Source: Rhizomucor pusillus
Taxonomy: Eukaryota > Mucoromycota > Mucoromycetes > Mucorales > Lichtheimiaceae
Direction: 5' to 3'
NCBI GenBank assembly: GCA_900175165.2
Contig: FWWN02000643.1
Coordinates: 1 to 39,919 of the forward strand
Length of the DNA: 39,919 bases
Part shown: positions 1 through 14,230 of the stretch, piece after piece
Layout of the letters: each line of letters starts with the position of its first letter
How positions within the stretch are numbered: position 1 is the first letter of the stretch
Notes under the pieces: generated by a model
What the model was told of the DNA's origin: nothing
Databases searched by the model: none
Seen by the model: the letters and a program-made list of their open reading frames with translations, nothing else
Position numbers and translations under genes: made by a program

Positions 1-1
1 A

Positions 2-1250
2 ATGAGCATTCAACTTCTGTATGAAAATGGAAAAGGTACAGTTGTTGACGAGTATGGCAAGCCTGAGCCCATGGACTACGTCGTTGATGAAGAGCAGTAT
101 GCTCTTGAAACAGTGAGTTCTTATACACAATATTTGTTCAATTTGTCTCATGACAAAGACGGTGAGTCAGATGCCATGCAGAAGGAAGATTCAAAGAATG
201 ACACAGATGTTCCTATGAGAGAAGCTTCAGCCAGACGAAGTTATACCCTCTACACAGTTCAGGACAAGGTGAGGTTATTCAAGCTGTTGTTTGAGAAATG
301 TTTGAGTGCCTAATCTGCAGCAAAGCAGTTGGGAATTCACGTTCGAAGCACAGAGATGGGCCCAACAGTACAAAAGAGACCCTGACAGCATCTTTAAGAA
401 ACGTAAGAAGAAGGGTTGTCCACATATCCTTAATGAGGAGCATAAGAAGGTCATCTAGAGTGCATTGACGAGAATCCTTCATCTGTCCTGGAACAGTTGA
501 TGGAGCGTTTGCATCAGACATTTAGAGAACTCACGGTGCCCAAGAGTGCTGTTTATGACTTTGTGAGAAAGCATTGCACTCTGTCCCTCAAAAAAGCTAG
601 GTTTCAGCCGGTAGACAGGAACAGTGAGTAGAAGATCCAAGAACGCCTTGATTGGGTCCGCAAGCGGGAGGGAACCGATATGGACTTCAGGAGCAACTGT
701 GTCTTTCCTTGATGAGTCTGCCTTTCATGTCAACATGAAACGCAGTATGGCCTGGTCAAAGAAAGGTTCGCCTGCAATAGTCACTGTGCCCAAAACACGA
801 GTGCAGCCTGAGACCGCCACAGCCGCCAGCCAAGAAAAGAAAGCGAGGAGATTATTCTGGGCGTATGAGCACAGGAACGGTAACAGGACATTATATCAGC
901 TTCCTGAAGGCTACAATGGATGGGGTAGACCAGTATCCACATATGAAAGGTCACTACCTTGTAATGGATAATGCACCTATCCATATGCCTGACAACATAG
1001 CCAAGTACATCACGTCCCGTGGCTATCGCTATGCCTATCTTTCCTCATATTCACCCGAGCTCAACCCAATTGAGCAATTCTGGTCGGTTGTCAAGAGTAA
1101 AATAAACGCAACAGGTTCTTGGAAAAGGAGTCACTGATGACAAGGATAAGTGAAGCGTCTAACAGTTTGAAGCTGAGCGACTGCAAAGGATTCGTCTGAC
1201 ATTCTCATAAATGCTTAGACAAGTGTCGCAACAGAGCACAGCTCTGATGT
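2..1250 (+). pseudogene. Degraded IS630/Tc1-mariner-type transposase
   Basis: All parts of a DDE transposase are present in order but broken by stops and frame changes. The N-terminal part reads from 2 to a stop at 311-313. A helix-turn-helix-like stretch (AAKQLGIHVR) follows directly after that stop, then a segment reading LNEEHKKVI near 430-455. The DDE core is visible as FLDESAF near 710 (first Asp), VMDNAPIH near 965-985 (second Asp) and SPELNPIEQFW near 1050-1085 (third acidic residue). Homology fades after about 1230 at a CLDKCRN-like end. At least two further in-frame stops (near 455 and 630) and several frame shifts mean no active enzyme can be made. The window may cut the 5' end, and no terminal inverted repeats were identified. 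Family assignment is confident; the exact ends are not. Confidence 0.88.
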
Positions 1251-1319
1251 GCTTCTCGAAATGAATCGCAGTCTGTGTTGTGCTGATATCGGAACGAAGG
1301 CAGCATTCGCACCGGTTCC

Positions 1320-3261
1320 ATGACCAATGAATTGAATTCACCTGATTTTGTGTTGGCATGTCACATATGCAAGAAACATGGTTTCAGCAACAGATCCAAA
1401 TTGAGAAACTATTTGAAAACTCGTCATTGTTTACACCTTGCCTCAGCATACACTGGTAGACCAGTTGATAAAATCACTTCTCAAGCAACGCTGACAGCGG
1501 AAGTTTACAATATGTGTCCTTCATGCACGTCATTTTTTGAAACCATTGAACAAGTTGGTGAACACGCAAAAGCTCATTTGCCAGTGCCAACCAATGCAAG
1601 CAAGACAGATAACAGGTAAAAAAACGGGGACACAGAGAGAGAGAAAGTTTGATTATTTCTTTTTAATATAAAGATTATGGCAGTGACGAAAATCATGAAG
1701 CTCTTGAAAACACTGCAATCGATGAATCTGACGACGAAAACCAAGTTATCACCATCCCAACTTCACAACCAGTTGCCGAAATAGCAGAAGACTTTAGGCG
1801 AACACATGAAGACGCAATTTTGTATGCCTACCAACAAATGAACGAAAGCAAGAAAAAAAACAATGTTCATTGTGGATGCACTCAAGCTGAAACCATTTTC
1901 GATTGCCAACAAGAATGGGGTAGAACAAAACGCTCTTGCTCACCCAATTGTCATCGTCAAAACTATCTCGGAAAGCTCAATCGTTGGACCAACTCTGCCT
2001 TCAAAACGAACTTTTTACGACATGGATTCCAACGAAAAGTTTTGCTTCAACTGCTCGCATACAAATCCTGGCTATCTCCAAACATTATTGACCGTGTCAC
2101 CTTATGCCAAACTTCTTCAAAAACGAAAATATTTGGAATTGTCAAACGATTTATGCGACCTCTTGAACAATGATTGGACCTTCGTTCCTCATATGAAGTA
2201 TTTTGCTGCTCAATTATTGGCTGGATCAATTATTCGGAACTCTGTCAATGGATTTGGCAAAGAATGCTGATGCAAGATCAGTCACCAGTAGCAACCTCTT
2301 GGATCAACTTCGACAATTAACCACAAAATTCAACGCACCATCTTCGTACTATCTATGCCGCGCTTCTGGTCCTATTACCAAATCACATCAATGTCATCCT
2401 TATTCCATGTTTACCTTGGCTGATTTCGATTGCAGACGAAACCCTGCTTCGCAAATGTTTACGAACATTGCTGTCAATATCTTCAAGTACGGTGACTAGG
2501 CTAAACTGGGCAAGGCATTGGTGGAAGAATGCGTGTCAAATAGTAGTGAGAAAACTCAAAGCATCTTGAAAGAAATTGGCTCACTTTTTACGGATACCCA
2601 ACATGTGTCAACTCTGACGAATCGCGACGTGCTTCACCCTTACATCATTACGGAACAATTCAGTTGAAGAAGCCATTTACAAGCATTTAACTACCTCAAA
2701 AGTTGAAGTGAATTTTCCCCAATCCCTTGTGGAAGGTCGTGACATCTTCAATAAGAAAGAACGTGTCTTTTTCTTTTCAACCTCACACTACACTCTTTGA
2801 TCGAATTCAATTCATTGGTCATGATGGGAAACACAAGAAAAAGTGGGGGAAGACGATCGTTGCCTCAGGACTACAAAGACGACCAAAAGGGGTATACTGT
2901 CGCAACGACAACACGGCTTCTGCTTTTCATATACCTCTGTGGATGCCGAGGTTTGTATGACAATCTTCTAGAAATGCGACATTCGCACTTGGGAGAGCGC
3001 GACATCGATGTCTGCCAGGCACGACTTCATTTTCTGGAAAGCGTGTACTATTAGAGGCACCCGCACCATCATCAACAGTCTACCTGTCCGTTGAAGTCGA
3101 TCATTTGGTCTCAATTTGTCAGAAGTTCTTAATTCAGCAACGATCTCTGGTCTGTCGATGGAAAGCCCATTGGCGACATGTTTTCTTTTGACCCTAATGC
3201 AGTTGCCGCAGAAGCGATTGCTGCCTCCATCCGCATTGCCCAAGCTAGAAGTCTTGTATGA
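1320..3261 (+). pseudogene. Frameshifted relic of an unrecognised zinc-finger protein
   Basis: I do not recognise this family. An opening ORF at 1320-1619 has C2H2-like spacing (CHICKKHGFSNRSKLRNYLKTRH) followed by CPSC...H...H. Coding-like sequence resumes after about 1675 in another frame. It shifts again at the A8 run near 1854-1861, where two overlapping frames both look protein-like. Protein-like stretches continue to 2499, again at 2797-3054, and end with a short Ala-rich tail closing at 3259-3261. Stops interrupt it at 2497-2499, near 2665 and elsewhere. The segment at 1618-1673 could be an intron (it ends in a pyrimidine-rich AT stretch plus AG). I infer an old gene of roughly 600 codons, possibly part of a dispersed family or a mobile element next to the transposase. 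A multi-exon live gene with unusual splicing is less likely. Confidence 0.45.
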
Positions 3262-3408
3262 CTCTGTTTAATAGTTGATCTATAGAGCTTAGTCATTTAA
3301 CTTTGTTTTATTTTTTCCGTTTATCTTTGGCTTACCACCGATGGACGTCTTGTCCATCGCCGAATAAACCTTTATACATAGAGGGGAAAAGCACCATCAT
3401 CAACAGTC
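3063..3408 (+). repeat. 18-bp direct repeat pair, 310 bp apart
   Basis: The 18-mer GCACCATCATCAACAGTC occurs at 3063-3080, inside the decayed zinc-finger relic, and again at 3391-3408 in the spacer. The match stops abruptly on both sides. It may be a footprint of an old insertion, deletion or duplication. Nothing else marks the enclosed 310 bp as an element. Confidence 0.7.
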
Positions 3409-3571
3409 GGCGCGCAGGCGCGCGCAGCCTTATGCTTCGTCAAGGTTTGTAAGCGTTGTTGGGTCGTACGGAGTTTCTGTGCGAGAAAAACAAAACTATA
3501 AAGACATGGGAATCCATGGGGTTTACTCGAACCATTATTTCTCTTTCTTTCTTCTTTTGTCTCTCAATACA
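3262..3571. other. Intergenic, no gene seen; short direct repeat and GC-rich patch
   Basis: No coding sequence is supported here. The stretch holds a second copy (3391-3408) of an 18-nt word also found at 3063-3080. Right after it lies a CGCG-rich patch (about 3409-3425). It is probably the 5' flank of the GFA-domain gene that starts at 3572. Confidence 0.5.
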
Positions 3572-4385
3572 ATGGAGTTGCAAGGATCCTGCCACTGCGA
3601 GAAAGTCAAGTTCTCGGTTATCTCCCACACACCTTCACCTGTAAGCTTTCATCACTACCAAAAATTGAAACTTGCATTGTATATTCATGCAAAAGGGCTC
3701 TGGCATAGTTCATGCGATGCTATTGGTACGCGACAGGGTCAATCATAGTAGAAAGCTAGAAATATACTCACCATCGCCACAGCTCTATTTGCCGCAAGTG
3801 CCAAGGCGGCGGGGGGTTTGCTATTAACATAATGGGAGTGGTAAGAAGCGACGCGAACGAGATCTCAATCACCAATCGGAGCTTGCTTATCTTTTAAGCG
3901 ACCACAGTATAGCACACTAAAAGTGCAAGGCAAAGAACGTTTGCGCGAGTACCGCGCGCTGCGTGACAAGAATACAAAAGAGCTCTGGTAACACATTTGC
4001 TCCTGTCTTTTGGGGGTTACACAGGACTAAACGCACACACTGTGCTTAGCGGTAACATTCGATACTTTTGTGGAGACTGCGGCAGCCATGTAAGTTGGGC
4101 TATCTCGTACCCAAAAACGAGGCTATGTATTTACAAGCACGTGCTTTGCAGCTTTACGCGTACGATGAGCAGTACAAAGACTGCGTGTATCCATATGCAT
4201 GCGCGATTGACACCCCGTTGCCCCCGGTTGCCGAGGAGGATCTCTATCACATCATGCTGAACGAAGAGTCAAAGGCAAATTGGGCAGTCGCGCCTCCGCC
4301 GGATGAAAAAAACCATGCCTTCAAAGAATATCCTGATATCTCGCTTGAGCAATGGCACAAGCAGCACAATGTTTACATTCAATAA
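3572..4385 (+). CDS. GFA-domain (CENP-V/GFA family) zinc protein
   Basis: The predicted protein is 165 aa from six exons: 3572-3640, 3709-3725, 3783-3840, 3908-3987, 4050-4089 and 4152-4385. The glutathione-dependent formaldehyde-activating (GFA) fold is shown by its cysteine motifs in order: SCHCEKVKF near residue 6, RCYCSICRK near residue 26 (split between exons 2 and 3), and FCGDCGSH near residue 80. These are followed by YPYACAIDT and a typical GFA ending (YPDISLEQWHKQHN). Family members bind zinc; most are not proven formaldehyde enzymes, so substrate and role are unknown. Exon 2 is only 17 nt and is needed to supply the CxC of the second zinc motif; skipping it breaks the frame. Introns are 57-68 nt. 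The gene converges on the C78 protease, with 193 bp between stop codons. Confidence 0.88.
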
Positions 4386-4578
4386 AAAGAACTCGATTCT
4401 TTGGTTGTTGACATGTGTTTATATTTATAATATGATTGTGTGCTTGTGTGTGTGAAAGAGACATGTGTCGTGTGGTCGTGAGTAAGAAGACAAGAAGGAA
4501 GAGATGAAAACAGACAGACGAGGTTGGAATATAAAGGATGCAGAGGTATTAAAGGGTAAAGAACGGTATGCAAAAGGT

Positions 4579-6476
4579 TTACAATGCTGTCACACTTGTG
4601 ACACTTTTCATGGTTTCTCGCTCGCGTTCGTCCAAGAGATAGCCCTTCTCATTTTTCCACACGAGTCCACCTCCGTTTTCTCGTTCATCCACGACCTCTC
4701 CTAGAACTAGCAGCTGATACTGTCGATTTTTTGCAATCGTTTTCGCATCTACTCTGAATGGTCGGAGCATGTTGGCTGGGAGTGGTTCTCTGTTGGTCCA
4801 ATTTGCTAAGAATCTCGATGCTAACGAAGGCTGTTCGCTTTTCTGTGCTCCATCGCGAGAATCGTCTGAGTCGTCAGACTCATCCTCATCGCCGGTAACG
4901 GACGACGACAAAGCAGATTCATCAATATCATCCTCCGGAGCTGTAGGCGCTACGTTGGAGACTTTGTTGGTACGATACGATCGAAGCATCCGTCGGCCAG
5001 GGTCAAACATGATTAGATTCCTTCTTCCATCTTTCAAGAGCTCAATTCCGATAACTGTTCTGCTATGTCCCGAATGTTGCAGATACAGGGGAGGACGATT
5101 TGTAATGTAGACAACCTTCTTCTTGTTTTTCTTGCTGGATGGCGCATCCAAAGGCGTTGCTTTTGTTGATGATGATGAGGAGGAGGATGTAGAAGTAGCT
5201 GCCGCCGCTGTCGCTGCCGTGGCTGATGGTGGCAATGCATCTTCAAAGTAAGATTGTATCCAATTAAACAGAGAATCATGTGAGTTCTTTGGTCCAGAAG
5301 GTCGATGGAAATCAAGGATAGTACAGCGGATGCCAAGATAGACAAGCATACAGTAGACTTCGGTCGTACCAATCCATTTGCGAGTCTTGTACACTCGATG
5401 ATTAAGTTGGGCTGCACCTTGAGGATCAAATCCTTTTTCATTTGACAAGCCAAAGTTAGGCACCTGGGAAACTGCAATTCTCGTGCATATATACAATGAT
5501 CTTATTTCATCTAACTTACCTTCTTGCCATGCTCGTTCCAGCAACATTTGCAATCCAGATATGTCTGCCACTTGCCGTAACAAATAATCCCCTGCTTCGC
5601 GTTGTCTTTGGAGAAACGTCATAAGCATCTGGCAATTACGGTAGCCGCATCCCCAGCCAAGGTCCATAAAGCCTGTGGCGATGTGATCGGTGTATGGACT
5701 ACATAAATAAGCAGCCAAGGTATTTCCTTTTTTGTTGAGATTTGTGAACTGAGGCTCAAGTCGAGGAATGACGCCTATATGCAGGCATAATATACATGTA
5801 TATAAGCGGTGAGATCAAGGCCATCCGTCCATCGCAATGTACGGAACCATACCCGGTGTCCTACTCGTTTCTTTCAACGCCGTAAGTATCTGCCATAATT
5901 CGTCGTCTGCATTGACAAGATCCCTCGCGTAGTCTCGTTCCTTATGCATTCGTTTGGCATCTTGCTGACTAAGGTCGGTTACGTAGACATCGTCTTTATC
6001 CATGTCCGATTCTTTTCGCTGTAAATCCATCATTTTCTGTAAGTAACTTATCTCGTGAAATAACAGGGAGAGGGAGGAAACAGGAAAGAGAATGGGGGAC
6101 CGGAAGGTGCACAAGAATTTGTCTGCAACTCAAATATAGAGTCGGAGCAACAACAACTTGCTGCAAGAAAGCCCTTTACCTTCAAAGAAGACCTTGGCTG
6201 TGCGGTAGGCTCGGCGCTGACTGCTGTGCTTGGCTCTTGGTATTTCATCTCTGATACAGAAACAAGAAGGAAAAGGGAATGATATGATGTCAGTTGAAAG
6301 CTATGCAAATCGTTTTCGAAGAAAACTCGAAATACAAAGATTTCGGGGGTTCCATGGGTGGCTGACAGGCAGCTACTACTGCGACGTGGTCGTCTCGGAA
6401 CCAGGTGCTTACCTTTGCCTTCAAGATCACCTGCAGAGTTCTTGACGGTGTTGGAATCGCGGGGCTGATTTGCCAT
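4579..6476 (-). CDS. Peptidase C78 family cysteine protease (ZUFSP/Mug105-like)
   Basis: The predicted protein is 475 aa from five exons (genomic order 4579-5432, 5520-5774, 5853-6036, 6180-6250, 6413-6476). The family comprises UFM1-specific proteases and the K63-ubiquitin-directed deubiquitinase ZUFSP. Catalytic features seen are GWGCGYRNCQ (Cys about residue 149), FDPQGA, TRKWIGTTEVY, LYLQHSGHSRTVIG (His) and MFDPG (Asp). That core matches ZUFSP/Mug105 more than UFSP1/2. No N-terminal zinc finger is visible; the first 100 residues are charged and helix-like. Two low-complexity inserts interrupt the core, one rich in Ala/Ser and one in Asp/Ser. The intron 5433-5519 is 87 nt and stop-free, so an ORF runs through it; removing it restores AWQEG|FDPQGA. 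The start at 6476 is the first ATG, with exon phases consistent throughout. Confidence 0.88.
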
Positions 6477-6733
6477 TGCCGGAGAGCAAAGTGAGTGGAA
6501 GAAAACGTGATCGTAGGTGGACGTGAAGTAGGGTCAGTGGAGATGACACTCGCTTGAACCTTTTGGGCTGCGAATTTTGAAAGGCAGTTGCTGTTCCGCT
6601 ATTCGCGCCTCAGTCGACGAGCCCCTGCTGTTCCATACAGGGATGTAATGATAATATGTATATAGCATATATTGGCATCGTCTTGCCAACGATTAAATCT
6701 ACAATCATACTATTCTTTGTGGTGGGACCAGGC

Positions 6734-6768
6734 ATCATACATTGTAAATTTTGAAATTTACATATGAT
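6734..6768. repeat. A/T-rich inverted repeat (hairpin)
   Basis: TGTAAATTT (6743-6751) and AAATTTACA (6754-6762) form a perfect 9-bp inverted repeat with a 2-nt loop. The pairing continues outward with ATCATA (6734-6739) and TATGAT (6763-6768) after a 3-nt bulge. It lies in the spacer between two divergent genes. Function is unknown; it could be a binding site, a cruciform or a small repeat. Confidence 0.6.
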
Positions 6769-6905
6769 ACAAGCTTTGTAGTCGTCTTTCCATCAAAATT
6801 CTTTGTTGGGTCCACAAAGCACTGCAACCTTGTTGTTGACGATATTGGCATCTTGTTAAAAAAAAGTCAGGAGACTTAACACTTGTAACTTTGCAAATAT
6901 ACAAA

Positions 6906-7330
6906 AAGATGGCTCCAAATCGTTTCAATGAGGTCCTTCTTTGTCCAGAATGTTTGCGTTCTGCAACAATAGTTAGGGAATGTAAAACAAAGCATGTCGT
7001 TTTAATCTGCGATAGTGACGACGTGAGCTGGGAAAGAGCCACCATTTTTCTCAGAGTTTCCATATTTGCTCGTTGTCATTCCATGCTGGCATACAAGGAA
7101 CATAATAATGACTGCGGGCTGAATCCTCTGTGGTCGCCTTGCGCGAGCAATTCTACGATGCAACCAGTATGATATGGTTGATGACATTTGCTCTGCCACA
7201 GACTCCTGCAGTAAATAGCTCCTTTGCATTTATATCTATAAACGATCATGCTGATACGGATTGGCACGTCTGTGTCTTTTGCTACAAACAAATCAGCTTT
7301 AGCTGTGTCAGAAAGAATAGGAAGTCATAA
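6906..7330 (+). CDS. Weak candidate: small cysteine-containing protein
   Basis: An ATG at 6906 opens a reading frame starting MAPNRFNEVLLCPEC that runs to 7172. A GT at 7160 and an AG at 7194 would remove a 35-nt intron and extend the frame to a stop at 7330, adding a second pair of cysteines (CVFC). A CxxC...CxxC pattern could be a zinc ribbon. The intron would be much shorter than any other here, the composition is unremarkable, and I recognise no family. It may be a gene fragment or chance. Confidence 0.25.
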
Positions 7331-7552
7331 CCTTATAGCATATACTACGACATAATACCAATAGAAAGCTTTTGCTAGAGTAACTCTATCCAAATACTCC
7401 CAGTAGGCTGCATTGTCTCGTTTGTGGTGTCAGACCCGATTCCCCGAAAGTATGATTCAAACTTTTAAAACTCAACGTTATGCCCGACATTTTTCCTTGC
7501 GCACTCTTCCGTTTCTTTTTCGACAATTTTCCTTCGCTTTTACGCTCCTGCA

Positions 7553-10206
<2,654 letters not shown>

Positions 10207-10552
10207 GCTACAGTGGTAGAAAGAGGATAACTACTTGTAAATAAAAAAGAGGAAAAGAAAATGGAAAATATCATTATGAAATAGCGTTCGTGTCTTTATT
10301 TGCAGTGTACATAAAGAGAGGATGGTATCGATGAACAAAAAATGTACAAAGTGTGAGAAAAAGAACTAGAGTATATATAATACACGGTTTGCATGAAAGA
10401 TTGCTCAATACTTGAGTTGGGAGTTGTTGGTGTGGTGAATGTGTGTGCGTGTTGGAGGGATATCGTGAGCGGTGAAACTAGAAGGAGGAAGGGTAAACAA
10501 AACGGCGAGAGGTTGTTGTTGTTGATTGCTTGATGAAAATGTAAGAGACTCT
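10207..10552. other. Convergent 3' spacer between mtHsp70 and glycerol kinase
   Basis: The spacer is 346 bp and A-rich. It holds the mtHsp70 poly(A) signal and, on the minus strand, an AATAAA (10295-10300) that could serve glycerol kinase. No gene is seen. Confidence 0.55.
10240..10245 (+). terminator. Poly(A) signal of mtHsp70
   Basis: AATAAA lies 34 nt after the mtHsp70 stop codon. Confidence 0.6.
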
Positions 10553-12281
<1,729 letters not shown>

Positions 12282-12389
12282 TTATTCTTTATTGTTTAAG
12301 AGAAAAGAAGTGAAAGAGGGAGAGCGAGAGAGAGAAATGAAAAAAATAGGAAATACGGGGAAAACGGTTGTATGCGGGGCACCTCGCTA

Positions 12390-12401
12390 CTTTATATAAA
12401 G
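12390..12401 (-). promoter_or_regulatory. TATA box of glycerol kinase
   Basis: CTTTATATAAAG is a perfect palindrome containing TATATAAA, about 120 bp upstream of the glycerol kinase ATG (12272). Its position fits a core promoter for the minus-strand gene. Confidence 0.55.
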
Positions 12402-14230
12402 ATCTGCTGTGACACAGTGAGGAGATTGATTCACATGCTAAAAGCGTCGCACAGCGTGTTTACCTGTTCGTGCGCTGAATTTCCGTGAACCAATGATGGA
12501 TCTAGCGCATTTTTAAAATTCAGAGACTAAGCATCATTGGTGTTTTCGCTCGCTTCCCTTACATACATCATCGAGACGTTGCTAAAGAAGGTTACAGAAA
12601 AGAATGATCTCTTTTTTGTCCCTGATGATGATACGCACACACACATAACTATTGGAACCCCTTGCTGCCTGTTGTTACTATTATGTAATTCAAAAGAAAA
12701 ACTCTTTCTTTTCCCCTATAATTTTTACAATTTTTTTTTTCTGTCTGCCGCCGCTGCTGCTGTTTCGGGAAGGGAGAGGGCGTTTGAATTTAAACATTCT
12801 GCTACCACTTCCCGGTTTTACAGAATAACTTGCCTTAAGGAGTAAGAAGGTTGTCAAATAATGCGAAGCGCGAAGCTTCAATTCATCATTCTTCACTCGG
12901 TGAAAATCGGTTGCACAACGCAAAAAGGCAGATATTGTTGTGTTCCTACATCGCCGCTGGCTTGACGGCGACGACGGAGCATTCGCTTAGATTACGCCGG
13001 ACATAATGTAAGCAAACTTCCCGTCAAAGGGCCCGCAGGGTTCTGTGACACCCTCATGGTTTTATTTTTTGCCCCTCGCTAACCCCCGCCTCCACCCGCG
13101 GAACGGTCCTTCTTTCTTGCCCAGCATTTTCCGGGAGTTCCTGAACCATACATTATAGATTTTATTTCTGTACATTTTAGGCCTTGTTTAGCAGCAATCA
13201 GAAAAAGGGAGATTGGGGGGTTTCAACGGATCGCTTCATAAAATTAATAGTGGGGAGAAGCCAGGGCGGATACTCAAGCGCCGCTACAGATGTCGCCGCG
13301 GAAGCACCACCAGACCTTTCACGAGATCGTCGTTGAACACGCTGGCGATTTTGCTAAACGGGGGTCGGACTCTATGCCGTACATTGTGGAAACACGGAGT
13401 GGCATATCTTCCACCCAACATCCTTGGAAATATCCATACCTGCATATGGCATTACACCAACGAGGTTTTTACCCTTATCTGAATGCATACTTTCTTCACG
13501 TAAAGGATAGGTTCGCCAAGGCTGAATTTAGAGAAAATAAGATATTACCAAGTGAAATCCAGCAACGTTCGGTAGAAACACTTGCTAACCTCTGTTGCAT
13601 GGTAACTGCAAAAGTAATGACTTTGTCTCCCCATTAACTGTGACTGTTACGTCGCATATGTCCTCTTCAGAAGCGCGGTTCGTATGTAGCATTACCATTT
13701 ATTCGTTACATTATCTATTGCTACCGTCGCAACAAAGTCAAGACAGATGAAGTCGTCTGGCTACACTGGAGCGACGATATGTACTCATTAGTTTCTTGAG
13801 TAATAATTGCTGCATGTATTCAGAGCAAATATGTAAGGCCATTTGAAGTCATCATACATATCACGATCAACGTTGCTTAAATGTAAGGAGATTTCTCTTA
13901 TAGCAATTAGTAAAATGTCACAAGCTATGTAGTTGCTGTAATAGCTAGACAACATAAATGATCAAGATCTATCTCGCGGATGCTGTCTAATAGGAAGTGA
14001 ATCACTAATTTAACACACAAATTCCTAATAAGGATTCCATAGGCTTCTCTTCACAGTGTCATGCAAATTCGAACAAGGGCCAAATAGGCTGTGGGCAACT
14101 CAGTCGTCTGCGATTGAAGAATGCTCGCATGCGCCACTTTAAGCACGCGTTTACCATTCATGTCCGAAGCCCAATAAATAGTAATTATTCCTTTCCGTCT
14201 TTGTTGTCCAACAAGCACCTCTATAACGCG
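12402..14230. other. Long intergenic stretch between divergent glycerol kinase and PMT2
   Basis: About 1.8 kb with pyrimidine and A/T tracts (for example a T10 run near 12732) but no recognisable gene. One open frame (13290-13637) is listed separately as weak. An in-frame ATG at 14114 upstream of the PMT2 start could extend that protein by 39 residues but is not favoured. Confidence 0.5.
13290..13637 (+). CDS. Weak candidate ORF, 115 aa, unrecognised
   Basis: An uninterrupted frame from ATG 13290 to a stop at 13635-13637 encodes 115 residues with a protein-like middle part (FLHVKDRFAKAEFRENK). I recognise no family and see no exon neighbours that extend it. It may be a single-exon lineage-specific gene, a decayed fragment, or chance. 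Confidence 0.25.
   Translation: MSPRKHHQTFHEIVVEHAGDFAKRGSDSMPYIVETRSGISSTQHPWKYPYLHMALHQRGFYPYLNAYFLHVKDRFAKAEFRENKILPSEIQQRSVETLANLCCMVTAKVMTLSPH

Larger units (their letters stand above)
6477..7552. other. Intergenic between C78 protease and mtHsp70; hairpin and weak ORF
   Basis: This is a divergent promoter region of about 1.1 kb. It contains an A/T-rich inverted repeat (6734-6768) and a weak small ORF candidate (6906-7330), both listed separately. Apart from those I see no gene. I looked for heat-shock elements upstream of 7553 and found no clean array. Confidence 0.5.

Noticed and set aside
3760..3840. Exon 3760-3840 for the GFA gene (acceptor at CTAG)
   Set aside because: In frame, but it loses a conserved zinc Cys pair; the 17-nt exon plus 3783-3840 restores it with standard intron lengths.
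7331..7552. Heat-shock element upstream of mtHsp70
   Set aside because: TTC and GAA words occur (near 7440-7460) but without the 5-bp spacing needed for an HSE array.
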